A stretch of DNA of 64,000 bases, taken from the NCBI RefSeq assembly GCF_025148125.1, contig NZ_CP102267.1, positions 785,001 through 849,000 of the forward strand. Direction: 5' to 3'. The position numbers and the translations under genes are program-made. The stretch's first letter is position 1; the number at the start of each line of letters is the position of its first letter. Of the stretch, positions 50,957 to 61,629 are shown in pieces. The notes beneath the pieces were generated by a model that saw nothing but the letters and a program-made list of their open reading frames with translations, had not been told where the DNA came from and ran no database searches. Source of the stretch: Blautia wexlerae DSM 19850. GTDB lineage: Bacteria; Bacillota; Clostridia; Lachnospirales; Lachnospiraceae.

Positions 50957-51643
50957 TTACACATCCTTTCGAGATTCCAATACCAGATGTTCAAGAGCAA
51001 GTGGGGTGTGAAAGGAAACCTGATTATTAACCTTATTATACCGAAGCCTTGTAACCGCTTCATCCACGCTCAAGATACCGGACAAATAAAGTTGTACAGT
51101 TTCCATGGTATTATCATCCGCAACAGGCCCAATTACAACATCATAGTGATGCTGGATATCGCCGACAGTACGGTTGAGTTTGACAAACTCCAACCATTCC
51201 TTGTCCAAGGTGGCAAAATGTTTGATTTTTAGTTCCTCGGATTGCTGGAAGATATACCGATACACATATTTGCCGCCAGTATGAGTACGCAAGTACAGGC
51301 GGTTCGCCCATTCATTTGCCTGCTGTTCGAGAACTGTGCAATAAAATCCACGACCAAAATCACGACGGTTATGTGATTTGTTCAAATCGATTTTATCAAA
51401 TGCAATATTGGAGCCATGGAAAAGAACAAGCGTGGGCGTATCTTCTTCTATAATATCTTCTACGTATTGAAAAGTATCATGAATATCTAATTGGTGCAAC
51501 GTTTCGTGTTGTACCAGTATTTTTTCAAATACTTGATGTTTGTAGAAAATATTAAAGGCATCGTCTTCTGATATTTGGTGCTTTTTAGCATAATATTCCA
51601 GTGCTTCAATTGATAGCATCTCTATATCTGATTGAATACTCAT
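50957..51643 (-). CDS. DUF3990 ADP-ribosyltransferase-like protein with DUF3791-like N-terminus
   Basis: 228 residues from ATG 51643, after GGAGGG; the longer frame adds 18 unlikely residues. Residues 1-60 resemble DUF3791 (IEALEYYAKKHQISEDDAFN). From 70 on, VLFHGSN (His76) and RDFGRGFYCT (94-103) match DUF3990, a family with the ADP-ribosyltransferase fold. A toxin-like modifying enzyme fused to, and followed by, a DUF3791 unit suggests a toxin-antitoxin or defence module. Activity is not proved. Confidence 0.8.
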   Translation of the reverse strand: MSIQSDIEMLSIEALEYYAKKHQISEDDAFNIFYKHQVFEKILVQHETLHQLDIHDTFQYVEDIIEEDTPTLVLFHGSNIAFDKIDLNKSHNRRDFGRGFYCTVLEQQANEWANRLYLRTHTGGKYVYRYIFQQSEELKIKHFATLDKEWLEFVKLNRTVGDIQHHYDVVIGPVADDNTMETVQLYLSGILSVDEAVTRLRYNKVNNQVSFHTPLALEHLVLESRKDV

Positions 51644-51737
51644 ATACGTTATCCCTCCATTTGCTTTCATTATATCAAAAAAGAAGGTGCTTTCCAACGG
51701 TAAAATAACTATAAATGTAAAGTTGCAAAAGATGTTT

Positions 51738-51760
51738 GAAATGGGGCGTCACCCCATTTC
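51738..51760 (-). terminator. Hairpin after the gene at 51762
   Basis: GAAATGGGG pairs perfectly with CCCCATTTC around a CGTCA loop, immediately after the minus-strand stop codon. The downstream minus-strand sequence has only a weak T-run. Confidence 0.6.
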
Positions 51761-51761
51761 A

Positions 51762-52178
51762 CTATCCCCAAACTTCGCCCATGATTTCCACAAGAAAATC
51801 ATCTAATGGAAAATCGGGAGGAAGTAATTCACCAAACGTTTCTTGAATTTCTTGGATAACTTCCGTATAAGAAGAATACGCCTGTGAAAATAAGTGGGAA
51901 GAATTTTTAAGTTCAATGATATAAAATTCTTCTCCTGGATTTAAGTCCAGTTCTTCCTGATCTTTGATCCTCCATACCGTCATAGACTCAGCAGTGCCAT
52001 AACGACAGCCATCAAGTTTCTCACAAAGATATTCCTGAAAGGCTAAGAGTGATTCTGGATCAGAGAACTCTTTGTATAAATCAGGAAAAACTTCCTCTGT
52101 ATATCGAAGGATAAGATTAGCAGCCTCTTCTGTAATAAGAAATCCATAGATATGAAAAACGGATGTAATGATACTCAT
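51762..52178 (-). CDS. Hypothetical protein
   Basis: 138 residues from ATG 52178, which follows AAGGAG; the frame extends six codons upstream. Acidic, one domain, no recognised family. The ligase stop is within a dozen bases, so it is co-transcribed with the ligase. Confidence 0.55.
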   Translation of the reverse strand: MSIITSVFHIYGFLITEEAANLILRYTEEVFPDLYKEFSDPESLLAFQEYLCEKLDGCRYGTAESMTVWRIKDQEELDLNPGEEFYIIELKNSSHLFSQAYSSYTEVIQEIQETFGELLPPDFPLDDFLVEIMGEVWG

Positions 52179-52188
52179 AGATTTCTCC

Positions 52189-54463
<2,275 letters not shown>

Positions 54464-54538
54464 TACTATATATAGTATGTGTCAATATAAAACCACTATA
54501 TATTGTTTAATCTGAGAAGAAAATTACTATATATAGAG
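54464..54538. promoter_or_regulatory. Three ACTATATA repeats upstream of ligA
   Basis: TACTATATATAGTA (54464-54477, palindrome), CACTATATATTG (54494-54505) and TACTATATATAGAG (54525-54538), starting 30 and 31 bp apart, about three helical turns. An array of spaced operator-like palindromes; the binding protein is unknown. The third copy overlaps the target duplication of the IS30 element. Confidence 0.45.
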
Positions 54539-55710
54539 AAAGACTTAAATGAAAAACTAAATTCCAGCTGTGGATTATCTCAGTAACTATGCGGGATTAA
54601 ATTCTGTAATGCACCTTAACAATTCTATTTTTTTGTCTTATAATAAACCTGTAAGCACTCATGATTTATGTTTTTATGCATACTAACCGGGCATCTGAAA
54701 ATAGTGTGCGAGACTAAATTCCACATGCCTTATGTGCAAGACTAAATTCTGGTGCAGTGAAATCTGCCTGTGCTTTACTATTTTATTTTATAAGTTTTGG
54801 ACTAAGCATAACATCATCAGGTGCGATTGCCTTTAATCCTAATGCTTTGTGCAGTTTGTTGTCCAAGAGTAAAAGAGAGAGTTCATATGGGCTATGTCCA
54901 TTAAGACTGTCTCTTTTTTCGTTGTTTATGTGATTCATCATAAGTCTGACTTTCTCGTCATTTAAATCAGCGAATGAACTCCCTTTCGGACGGATGTAGC
55001 GGATATACTCGTGGTTCTTTTCGCAGGCACCTTTTTGCCAAAAGCTGTATGGATCACAGTAAAAGACCGTCGTGCTTTTACTTCCGTCACAGAATTTCTC
55101 CATCTCTTCACGAGCTGAGAATTCTGAACCTCCATCCGTGAGGATCACCGGAAAAAGCTTTTTGAATGCATCCTGTCCTAACACTGTTTCAAGCCATACA
55201 AAGACCTCTAACACGCATTCCTGGTCTTGATATTCCAACAGGAACATAAGCATAAGATTGCAGTTGCGGAATGTAAAGGTCAAGAGGGCGCAGCTTTCGC
55301 CTTTCATTCCTTCCACGCAGTCCATTTCCACAACATTTATATCTGGATGATCTTTCATATAATTCTGGAAATTTTCGTAGTTATGACCTTGACGATAAGA
55401 ACGATCTTTTGCACTGGTCTGTGTAGGTTTCTTGCGTTTCTTATAACGTACAGAACGTCTTAAGTCACCATTGCGGACATCGAATACACAATCATTGATG
55501 TAGGAGTAAAGTGTTCTTCTGGAGCAACCCAATTCTTCTGCATGAGTAGCATAAATATGACCGATGGACTGATGCTTCTCCTTGATCAATGGAACCAATA
55601 AATCATTCATGGATTGAATGCTTTCCGGAGTCTGGTTAATGCCGACTCTGGTCTTATGTCAAGAAAAAGTACAAATTAAATACAACCAATTTTCTCTTTT
55701 TATGTAATTG

Positions 55711-56634
55711 TTAACTTGCTAAGCTTGTTACAGTCGTTTCCAGATTTTTTAGATATTGTTCCTCATATTCATTTGGAGATAAATATCCACAATGACTATG
55801 AATACGGACGGTGTTGTAGAACGTCTCGATATATTCAAAAATCAATTTATATGCATGAGTATAATTGAAAATTTTGAAACGATTAATCCACTCTCGTTTT
55901 AAAAGGGCATGGAACGATTCTATGCAAGCATTGTCCCAAGGATAAGCCTTCTTGGAATAGCTGTGAATCATTCCTTCCGTTGCCTTGTGAAATGCTTCTG
56001 ATACATATTGACATCCTCTGTCACAATGAAAAATAAGCGGATTTTCAATATGTCTGGACTGTTTTGCCTTTTCAATACATTTTACTACATGAGATGCCTC
56101 CAGCGTCTCACTTAGTACCCAGGAAATGATTTTTCTGGAATATAGATCCATAATACTGGTAAGATATACAAATCCTTCATATGTCCAAATATAAGTGATA
56201 TCTGAGCACCATACAGCATCTGGATGTTCTGGATTAAATTTTTCGTTCAAAATATTTTTTAGTTTCTGGCTTAGATCAGAATCAATGGTTGTTTGAGTAT
56301 ACGGTTTGATCCATTGCGCTTTTATTCCCATTTGACGCATATAATTTCCCACTGTTTTTTCAGTAATAGTTTCTCCGGATTTCCGCAATTCAGCTGCAAT
56401 TTTAGGAGCACCATAGTTTTGATGTGAATCATCATAAATCTTTTGGATTTTTTCTTTTAAAACAGTTCGACGAATAGACGTGTCCGAAGGAACCCGCTTC
56501 TTCCATGCATTATAACCAGATCGTGAAACGTCCAATTTTTTCAGTATCCCGCTGACAGAAACTTGACGTTTCACAGGCAGGTTGTTAATTTCTTCTACAT
56601 ATTTAGATGTAGCAGCGTAAAGAGTTTTTGTCAT
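55711..56634 (-). CDS. IS3-family transposase OrfB (integrase core)
   Basis: 307 residues. N-terminal HTH_21 region (KIYDDSHQNYGAPKIAAELR), then the DDE core: WCSDITYIWTYEGFVYL, FHCDRGCQYVS, and the Glu in YPWDNACIESFHALLKREW. It overlaps orfA by four bases (ATGA), so it is made by coupling or frameshifting, the latter giving an OrfAB fusion. Confidence 0.92.
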   Translation of the reverse strand: MTKTLYAATSKYVEEINNLPVKRQVSVSGILKKLDVSRSGYNAWKKRVPSDTSIRRTVLKEKIQKIYDDSHQNYGAPKIAAELRKSGETITEKTVGNYMRQMGIKAQWIKPYTQTTIDSDLSQKLKNILNEKFNPEHPDAVWCSDITYIWTYEGFVYLTSIMDLYSRKIISWVLSETLEASHVVKCIEKAKQSRHIENPLIFHCDRGCQYVSEAFHKATEGMIHSYSKKAYPWDNACIESFHALLKREWINRFKIFNYTHAYKLIFEYIETFYNTVRIHSHCGYLSPNEYEEQYLKNLETTVTSLAS

Positions 56635-56924
56635 TTTCCCAGAATACCGATTGCTTTTTTTAACACTTCAAGTGCATCCTTTGTATCGCGTAATTCTCGT
56701 TGCAGACGTGCGATTTCTTTTGCTTCATCACTTGCGTAATTGCCTGAACCACGAGTAGGAACAGTTCCTTCATGTTCCTTTGCTGATTTCATCCAAGTCT
56801 TTAGTGCTGATTCACTAATTCCAAGATTTTCAGCACACTTACGAAGCGCAATCTCAGGATGCTCCAACCGATATCTTACTGCATCTTCCTTAAACTCTTG
56901 TGAATACCTTGTACCTCTTGCCAT
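56631..56924 (-). CDS. IS3-family transposase OrfA
   Basis: 97 residues, MARGTRYSQEFKEDAVRYRL, a helix-turn-helix (CAENLGISESALKTWM) and a C-terminal leucine-zipper-like helix. Start at 56924, seven bases after AGGAG. Confidence 0.88.
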   Translation of the reverse strand: MARGTRYSQEFKEDAVRYRLEHPEIALRKCAENLGISESALKTWMKSAKEHEGTVPTRGSGNYASDEAKEIARLQRELRDTKDALEVLKKAIGILGK

Positions 56925-57675
56925 AACCATTCTCCTCTCTTGATCTATGACTATCATATAATATTTATTGAAAATGGTCATGTTTATTTTGTACTATTTA
57001 TATTCTAACATCACTCTGCAATCGACCAGCACGCTACGGTACTCATCATGGGCATATTTGGATGAATAAAACTTTCTGGGCATAAGACAATGGGTCTTTT
57101 TACCACAGCCATTACATACGTAGGGAGGTTTATTCAGTTTCTCACATTCAGCTGTCTCATATGCGGGACATATATCAGTGCAGCGAAAGGATGGTTTTCT
57201 GCAAAGCTTACAATGAATGCCACACATCTTATCACACAAGCATGTCACCTTACAGTTCTTGCGATGAATACATGGCGGGTGAGTGTAACCTGAATCCGGA
57301 CGTTCTTTTGTATGTGCGTGGAGACGTACTTCCTTTGATATGGTAGATGGATTTTTACCAATAATCCGTCCAATTTCAGTGAAGCTTTTATTCTCAGTAA
57401 GACCTTTCTCGATATCAACACGCTGTTCAAATGTTAAATGTTTCTGATTGCCTTTATTTTTCATAATTATCTCCAATCTGCACAGGCAGGCAATCAGCTG
57501 CAAGTACATTATACGGAGTAATGATTATCAAAGACAATATGGCAAATATGTGTGCAAAAGTAACTTCGACCTATATGGAATTTACTCTTGCATTTGGTCC
57601 AAAACCGGAATTTAGTTTTTCATTTAAGTTATATAGAGAAAGCATGGATATGGAAAATATTATCTCTTGATTTCA

Positions 57676-57695
57676 GAACGTATGTTCTATATAAT
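57676..57695 (+). promoter_or_regulatory. LexA (SOS) box and -10
   Basis: GAACGTATGTTC at 57676-57687 fits the Gram-positive LexA consensus GAAC-N4-GTTC, and TATAAT at 57690-57695 follows at once, so repressor would cover the promoter. It drives the dinB/SRAP remnant, consistent with an SOS-induced gene. Confidence 0.75.
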
Positions 57696-57715
57696 GGGAT
57701 ATAAAGGAGGGGAAC

Positions 57716-58301
57716 GTGAGTTTGGAAAAAGTGATTTTTCATATAGATGTAAATTCTGCCTTCTTGTCCTGGGAAGCGGTATATCGGCTGCATCATAGAG
57801 CATGGGCAGGACATCCATCCGTCTGAATCTGCAATTGTACTTACAAAGGAGTGTAGGGAAGTGGCTGCAAGGCAGATGCAGTGGGGATTTCCGAGGTTCC
57901 AGGGAAAGGGATTGCTTATCAATGCAAGGGTAGAGGCTATACTGGACAAGAAGACCTTTCGGGACAGTGTGCTGCATCGAAGATGTGTGATTCCTGCCCA
58001 TCACTTTTACGAATGGTGTAAAAACAAAGAAAAATATACTTTTCAAAGTCCAAAGCAGGATGCCACATTATTTATGGCAGGGTGTTATCAAATCTATAAT
58101 GGTCAAAATCGTTTTGTAATTCTGACTACGCAGGCAAATGCTTCTGTAGCACCGGTGCATGAACGGATGCCATTGCTTTTGGAACGACAAGAACTGGAAG
58201 ATTGGATTATGGAGGATGCAGCGGTAGAATTTATTCTTGCTAAGAAGCCCATACTGTTGAATCGGACAGCAGAATATGAACAACTGAAATTATTTTCATA
58301 A
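57716..58301 (+). pseudogene. dinB start joined out of frame to the 3' part of an SRAP gene
   Basis: From GTG 57716 the frame reads EKVIFHIDVNSAFLSWEAVY, the start of an error-prone Y-family DNA polymerase, then hits TGA at 57824. From about 57798, in another frame, the reading becomes GQDIHPSESAIVL...QWGFPRFQGKG...INAR..., the central and C-terminal part of an SRAP (YedK/HMCES) protein that lacks its catalytic N-terminal Cys2. A deletion fused two SOS genes. A shortened SRAP product could begin at 57861 (GTG) but would lack the active cysteine. Confidence 0.82.
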
Positions 58302-58331
58302 GAAGGGAAACCCATAAAAGTTTCCCTTCTT
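58300..58331. terminator. Bidirectional terminator after the SRAP remnant
   Basis: AAGAAGGGAAAC pairs perfectly with GTTTCCCTTCTT around CCATAAAA; sits between convergent genes. Confidence 0.85.
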
Positions 58332-58351
58332 GACATAAAAAATTCTTGAAT

Positions 58352-58918
58352 TTAGAATCCATTGTTTATTTGTTCTGTTGCTGCAGGCATAGGAGGACTG
58401 GATTTTACATAGATTAATAGTTTCCCATGCAGATCCAAATCCTGTTTACTCCATTGCCCATTCTCATAAACCTTTTGGGTAATTGTATTGTAGATAATTG
58501 GCGTATCCTCTATACGTTCCATATCAACTACAAGGCAATCCTGAAGGGCAATATATGGATATAGAGCATCCTCAATATATGTCCTTAATTTTAATGCCTG
58601 CCTGTGCAGTAGTTCCACATCATACAGTTTTGATAAGGTATAGCCCATTTCTTTGAGTATCCCGGATGTTGTAATGGTTTGTTGGATAACAGAAATCTGC
58701 TCTTCCAGAGACACATCTGGATTTATCATAAGCTTTGATAATGTAATTTCTTTTACAAAAGCTGTCGCTGTATCACCAATTTGCTTTTTTAGGGTTTCAT
58801 AAGGAACCCGATACTGTGTCTGTAAAATTTCAAGTGGAACGTATTCCCGGTTTTTCTTTAAAGTTGAAAGTAATTCACAAAGCTTGCTTCCCAATTCATA
58901 TATGTTATTCAAGCACAC
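58352..58918 (-). CDS. Hypothetical protein
   Basis: 188 residues, predominantly helical, no recognised family. It begins MCLNNIYELGSKLCELL and overlaps the preceding gene by 10 bases. Member of a minus-strand operon with the small gene at 58909 and perhaps the methylase-like gene. Confidence 0.6.
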   Translation of the reverse strand: MCLNNIYELGSKLCELLSTLKKNREYVPLEILQTQYRVPYETLKKQIGDTATAFVKEITLSKLMINPDVSLEEQISVIQQTITTSGILKEMGYTLSKLYDVELLHRQALKLRTYIEDALYPYIALQDCLVVDMERIEDTPIIYNTITQKVYENGQWSKQDLDLHGKLLIYVKSSPPMPAATEQINNGF

Positions 58919-59160
58919 ATCACTTCCGATACGGTCTCTGGTGTATGAACCAAATGGTAAATGGTATTTTCTGTTTCGAAAACGATACTGTCATTTGATA
59001 CTTCCAAAATCGTTAGGATAGGAGATGTCAGAATAGAGAAACCATTGACCCCAGAAATAATAGCACGTTCCCCAACCCGTAGCGGAGAATGAAACCATCC
59101 TGAGAGTGTCGTTATTTGTTTATCTTTCACATGGTGCTTTCGATTTGTCATAGTGTTCAC
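58909..59160 (-). CDS. Hypothetical small beta-rich protein
   Basis: 83 residues (MTNRKHHVKDKQITTLSGWF from the third or so Met) with LRVGERAIISGVNGFSILTSPILTI, a beta-strand pattern. No family recognised. The second start codon, ATGACAAATCG at 59151, is possible. Confidence 0.5.
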   Translation of the reverse strand: MNTMTNRKHHVKDKQITTLSGWFHSPLRVGERAIISGVNGFSILTSPILTILEVSNDSIVFETENTIYHLVHTPETVSEVMCA

Positions 59161-59206
59161 ACTCCTTTTGTAGCGTCATAGAAAATCTGTTTTTCATGGC
59201 TCGTTT

Positions 59207-60262
59207 TTATGTAACCGAGTAACTCAAACGAAAATATCCTTTCGATACAGGTATATATTCGTCTGGGTGTTCATATAAGGTGGCACGGATACGTTCCTGA
59301 TAATGCGGATTCTTTTTCGCTTTTGGGTGTTCTTTTAATAAAGCGTACAGGTCTTTTAAAGCCCCTCTTCCTCCAATACTCTCCATTGTCATCCGGATTA
59401 GATGATGCCAAGTCAGTGCAAGAATATCTGTATTTTGTACAGAAAACACACCTTCTTGCCGGATGCTGAAGGGGATAATGAAAGAATCCGTTTTTTTCAG
59501 CAACAGAGCATATTCTGTCACAATGGGAATGAAAGGCTTTTTGTACGTCCGATTGTCGGAAACACAATTAAACTGGCCCTTTACCAGAAAAGATTCAAAA
59601 TCACCCATCCGCATTAAATCATGCTGCATACTATAGAACTTACCATGGAGCCGCATGTCGCCTACCAGTATGGCAAGCCTGCCACCTTTCCGAAGTGCCA
59701 GGAAAAATTTCCGGATACAGTGATTTAGTTTTTCTAAAAAATCCGAATAGTTTTCACAGCGGGATAGGTCGTCCGGGTGAGGGTTTCCCCAGATATTTCC
59801 GGAATACTGGATCATATTATGGTAAGGTGGATGGAAAAAGATGAGATCAGCGGAATCCTCCACTTCATCTTTTAGGGCATTCCAGTTACCTTTTCCATAA
59901 GCAGGTGCCGGATTTAGATCATAGAGCAGGGAACGTACCTGATAACGGTCAGCCGCCGCCTTTGAAGTCCCAGAGCCACTCATAGGATCTAAGAGGGTAA
60001 AGGTGCTGGTATCTTTTCCGTAATATCGCTTATCGTCCAGGCAATAGCGTAGAAGTGCTGCAATCACTTCGGGAGAGCAGTTACCACGCCACTGGCTGTT
60101 ACCGCCTTCGCCCCGTTCTGGGTATGCCATGAAAGAAGTCAGTTCCTTTCCCACACGTTTTCGCAATCCTTCCGTTCCAAGCATGTCAGCGACAGTACGC
60201 CATTGGGGACCAAATTCAGCTTCTAATAATTGTGCTGCCCGATGCAGCATTAAGTCATTCAT
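59207..60262 (-). CDS. DNA methylase-like protein with HPPY motif
   Basis: 351 residues. SAM-binding motif LDPMSGSGTSKAAADRY (about 91-107) and catalytic-loop motif FFHPPYHNMIQYS (near 142-154), where amino-methyltransferases have DPPY, NPPY or SPPY. The substitution of His leaves activity uncertain. It may be an element methylase or an orphan protein with altered specificity. It lies immediately downstream of, and was probably co-transcribed with, the SpoVT-like regulator (one base apart). Confidence 0.75.
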   Translation of the reverse strand: MNDLMLHRAAQLLEAEFGPQWRTVADMLGTEGLRKRVGKELTSFMAYPERGEGGNSQWRGNCSPEVIAALLRYCLDDKRYYGKDTSTFTLLDPMSGSGTSKAAADRYQVRSLLYDLNPAPAYGKGNWNALKDEVEDSADLIFFHPPYHNMIQYSGNIWGNPHPDDLSRCENYSDFLEKLNHCIRKFFLALRKGGRLAILVGDMRLHGKFYSMQHDLMRMGDFESFLVKGQFNCVSDNRTYKKPFIPIVTEYALLLKKTDSFIIPFSIRQEGVFSVQNTDILALTWHHLIRMTMESIGGRGALKDLYALLKEHPKAKKNPHYQERIRATLYEHPDEYIPVSKGYFRLSYSVT

Positions 60263-60263
60263 T

Positions 60264-60812
60264 TTATATCACCGTCCTTTCATAATTTTGTTGAATGTAG
60301 CGGGAAATCGCCGCCGCAGTCATTTTGGCACAGCCTAAATCCATTTCGCTGAAAGGCTGTTGATTTTTTGTACACAGTAAAAGTCCCAACGTTTCACCAA
60401 ATTCGTTTTTTTTAGAAATAGGGAAAAAGGCTGATATGGGATATTTTCCTGTCATAGTAGGGTATATGCGTTCCTTTTCAGAGAATAATTTCATCTTTCC
60501 CTGTTGCAGAAGCCTTTGAATACTTTCTGTTACAGGCATATTAAGTGCTGTATGATAATTCTTGGAAGCAATGATTTTGGAATGATTACATAACAGGATC
60601 CGGCAAGGGACATTACTATGTAAAATATCCAGAAAACTGTCTAACCGGATATCCATAGGGATATGGGAGTCGCATTTACGAAGACAGATGTTGCGTGTGT
60701 CAGCTTCCAGCATCAATACATCGCCTGTATGAAGTTGTAGGGCTTTTCTTACTTTGGCAGGAATAATGATCCGCCCTTGTTGGTCAATATTTAGTGTTGT
60801 GGCATAATCCAT
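60264..60812 (-). CDS. SpoVT-like AbrB-domain regulator
   Basis: 182 residues: an N-terminal AbrB swapped-hairpin DNA-binding domain (NIDQQGRIIIPAKVRKALQL) and a C-terminal GAF-like domain, the SpoVT layout and length (SpoVT is about 178). Element-borne; it may control the following genes or the host's sporulation genes. Confidence 0.85.
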   Translation of the reverse strand: MDYATTLNIDQQGRIIIPAKVRKALQLHTGDVLMLEADTRNICLRKCDSHIPMDIRLDSFLDILHSNVPCRILLCNHSKIIASKNYHTALNMPVTESIQRLLQQGKMKLFSEKERIYPTMTGKYPISAFFPISKKNEFGETLGLLLCTKNQQPFSEMDLGCAKMTAAAISRYIQQNYERTVI

Positions 60813-60832
60813 AGAAATCTCCTTTCCTTTAT

Positions 60833-60864
60833 AAAAAGAAGCAGTCTTTTCGGCTGCTTCTTTG
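60833..60864 (-). terminator. Terminator after the gene at 60875
   Basis: AAAAAGAAGCAG pairs with CTGCTTCTTT; works for the minus-strand gene at 60875-61612. Confidence 0.85.
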
Positions 60865-60874
60865 TTGAAATTCT

Positions 60875-61612
60875 TTAAGCGACATACATACCATTCAGAT
60901 ATTGCTCTTGTGGTTGTTCCTGCATATAGGAAGACATTTCATGTGGCTGTATGTTTTGTGCCATTCGTGCTTCCTGTTGCTTTTTAAATTGTTGTTTGCC
61001 GTTTTGAATCAGGAAGGATGCAACGTAGTTTTCCCAATTTACGATATAAGAATCAGCACGTTTTAACAGCATATAAAAATCCATATCTGTCAATTGGATA
61101 AAAGCACTTTTTTCAGAGATAAAACTTTGAGCCTGCATATAAGTGCCGCCGTTATGATTCTTTTTCTTGATACCTTTTCCGTTATTAATTTGAATTCTCC
61201 ACGGGCTGGTCAGTATTTCCTGCTGGTTGTTATATACGTGGCGGGAAATAAAAAACTGTTGTGCAGTAGAATAGCCATTGCCATCCGGCACACCAAATAT
61301 TTTACTTTGTGACCATTCAAATTCAGGAAAGCCAGCGGCAACTCTGGACAGCAGAAATTGAATTTGTTCGGGTGCCAGATGAAAACGGGTGATAATATTT
61401 TTATCACCGGTACCACTAGAGTAATCCTGTATGGAGATTCCAATAAGGGAGTGAACTTTATGACCATTTTCTTCAAATTCTCCTTTTGCATGAAGCTGTG
61501 CATAGCTGTTATAACTTGTGTAGCGGAGGCGGTCATACAGTGCAATTAATTTTTTACTGGTCTGTACTTTGCATATCTGATCTGTAATTGAGTTTTGATA
61601 ATTTTCACTCAT
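60875..61612 (-). CDS. Hypothetical protein, possible partner of the VWA protein
   Basis: 245 residues, a folded N-terminal part (1-150) and a Gln/Met-rich C-terminal tail. No recognised family. It follows the VWA gene by 17 bases on the same strand and has GAAAGAAGG upstream. Confidence 0.6.
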   Translation of the reverse strand: MSENYQNSITDQICKVQTSKKLIALYDRLRYTSYNSYAQLHAKGEFEENGHKVHSLIGISIQDYSSGTGDKNIITRFHLAPEQIQFLLSRVAAGFPEFEWSQSKIFGVPDGNGYSTAQQFFISRHVYNNQQEILTSPWRIQINNGKGIKKKNHNGGTYMQAQSFISEKSAFIQLTDMDFYMLLKRADSYIVNWENYVASFLIQNGKQQFKKQQEARMAQNIQPHEMSSYMQEQPQEQYLNGMYVA

Positions 61613-61629
61613 GTATGTTTGCCTTCTTT

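Larger units (their letters stand above)
55651..57012 (-). mobile_element. IS3-family insertion sequence (IS150-like)
   Basis: About 1362 bp, with ACTCTG flanking both sides (55645-55650 and 57013-57018) as a target duplication, and imperfect ends that share AGTACAAA. It carries orfA and orfB and lies inside the IS30-type transposase gene. Confidence 0.82.
54783..57464 (-). pseudogene. IS30-family transposase, split by an IS3-type element
   Basis: The N-terminal part is 57464-57013: MKNKGNQKHLTFEQRVDIEK, an HTH region, and Cys-rich stretches. The C-terminal part is 55650-54783: integrase core with NVVEMDCVEG, LTDGGSEFSAREEM and the catalytic Glu in WQKGACEKNHEYIRYIRPKG. The two halves read continuously (VDCRV and RVGINQTPES) once the insert and one copy of ACTCTG are removed. 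As it stands it is inactive. Confidence 0.88.
54543..57629 (-). mobile_element. IS30-family insertion sequence, interrupted
   Basis: Bounded by inverted repeats ACTTAAATGAAAAACTAAAT (54543 onward) and its inverse ending at 57629, and flanked by a 13-bp target duplication TATATAGAGAAAG at 54530-54542 and 57630-57642. It carries one IS30-type transposase gene on the minus strand, split by an IS3-type element. Without the insert it would be about 1.7 kb. Confidence 0.85.
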
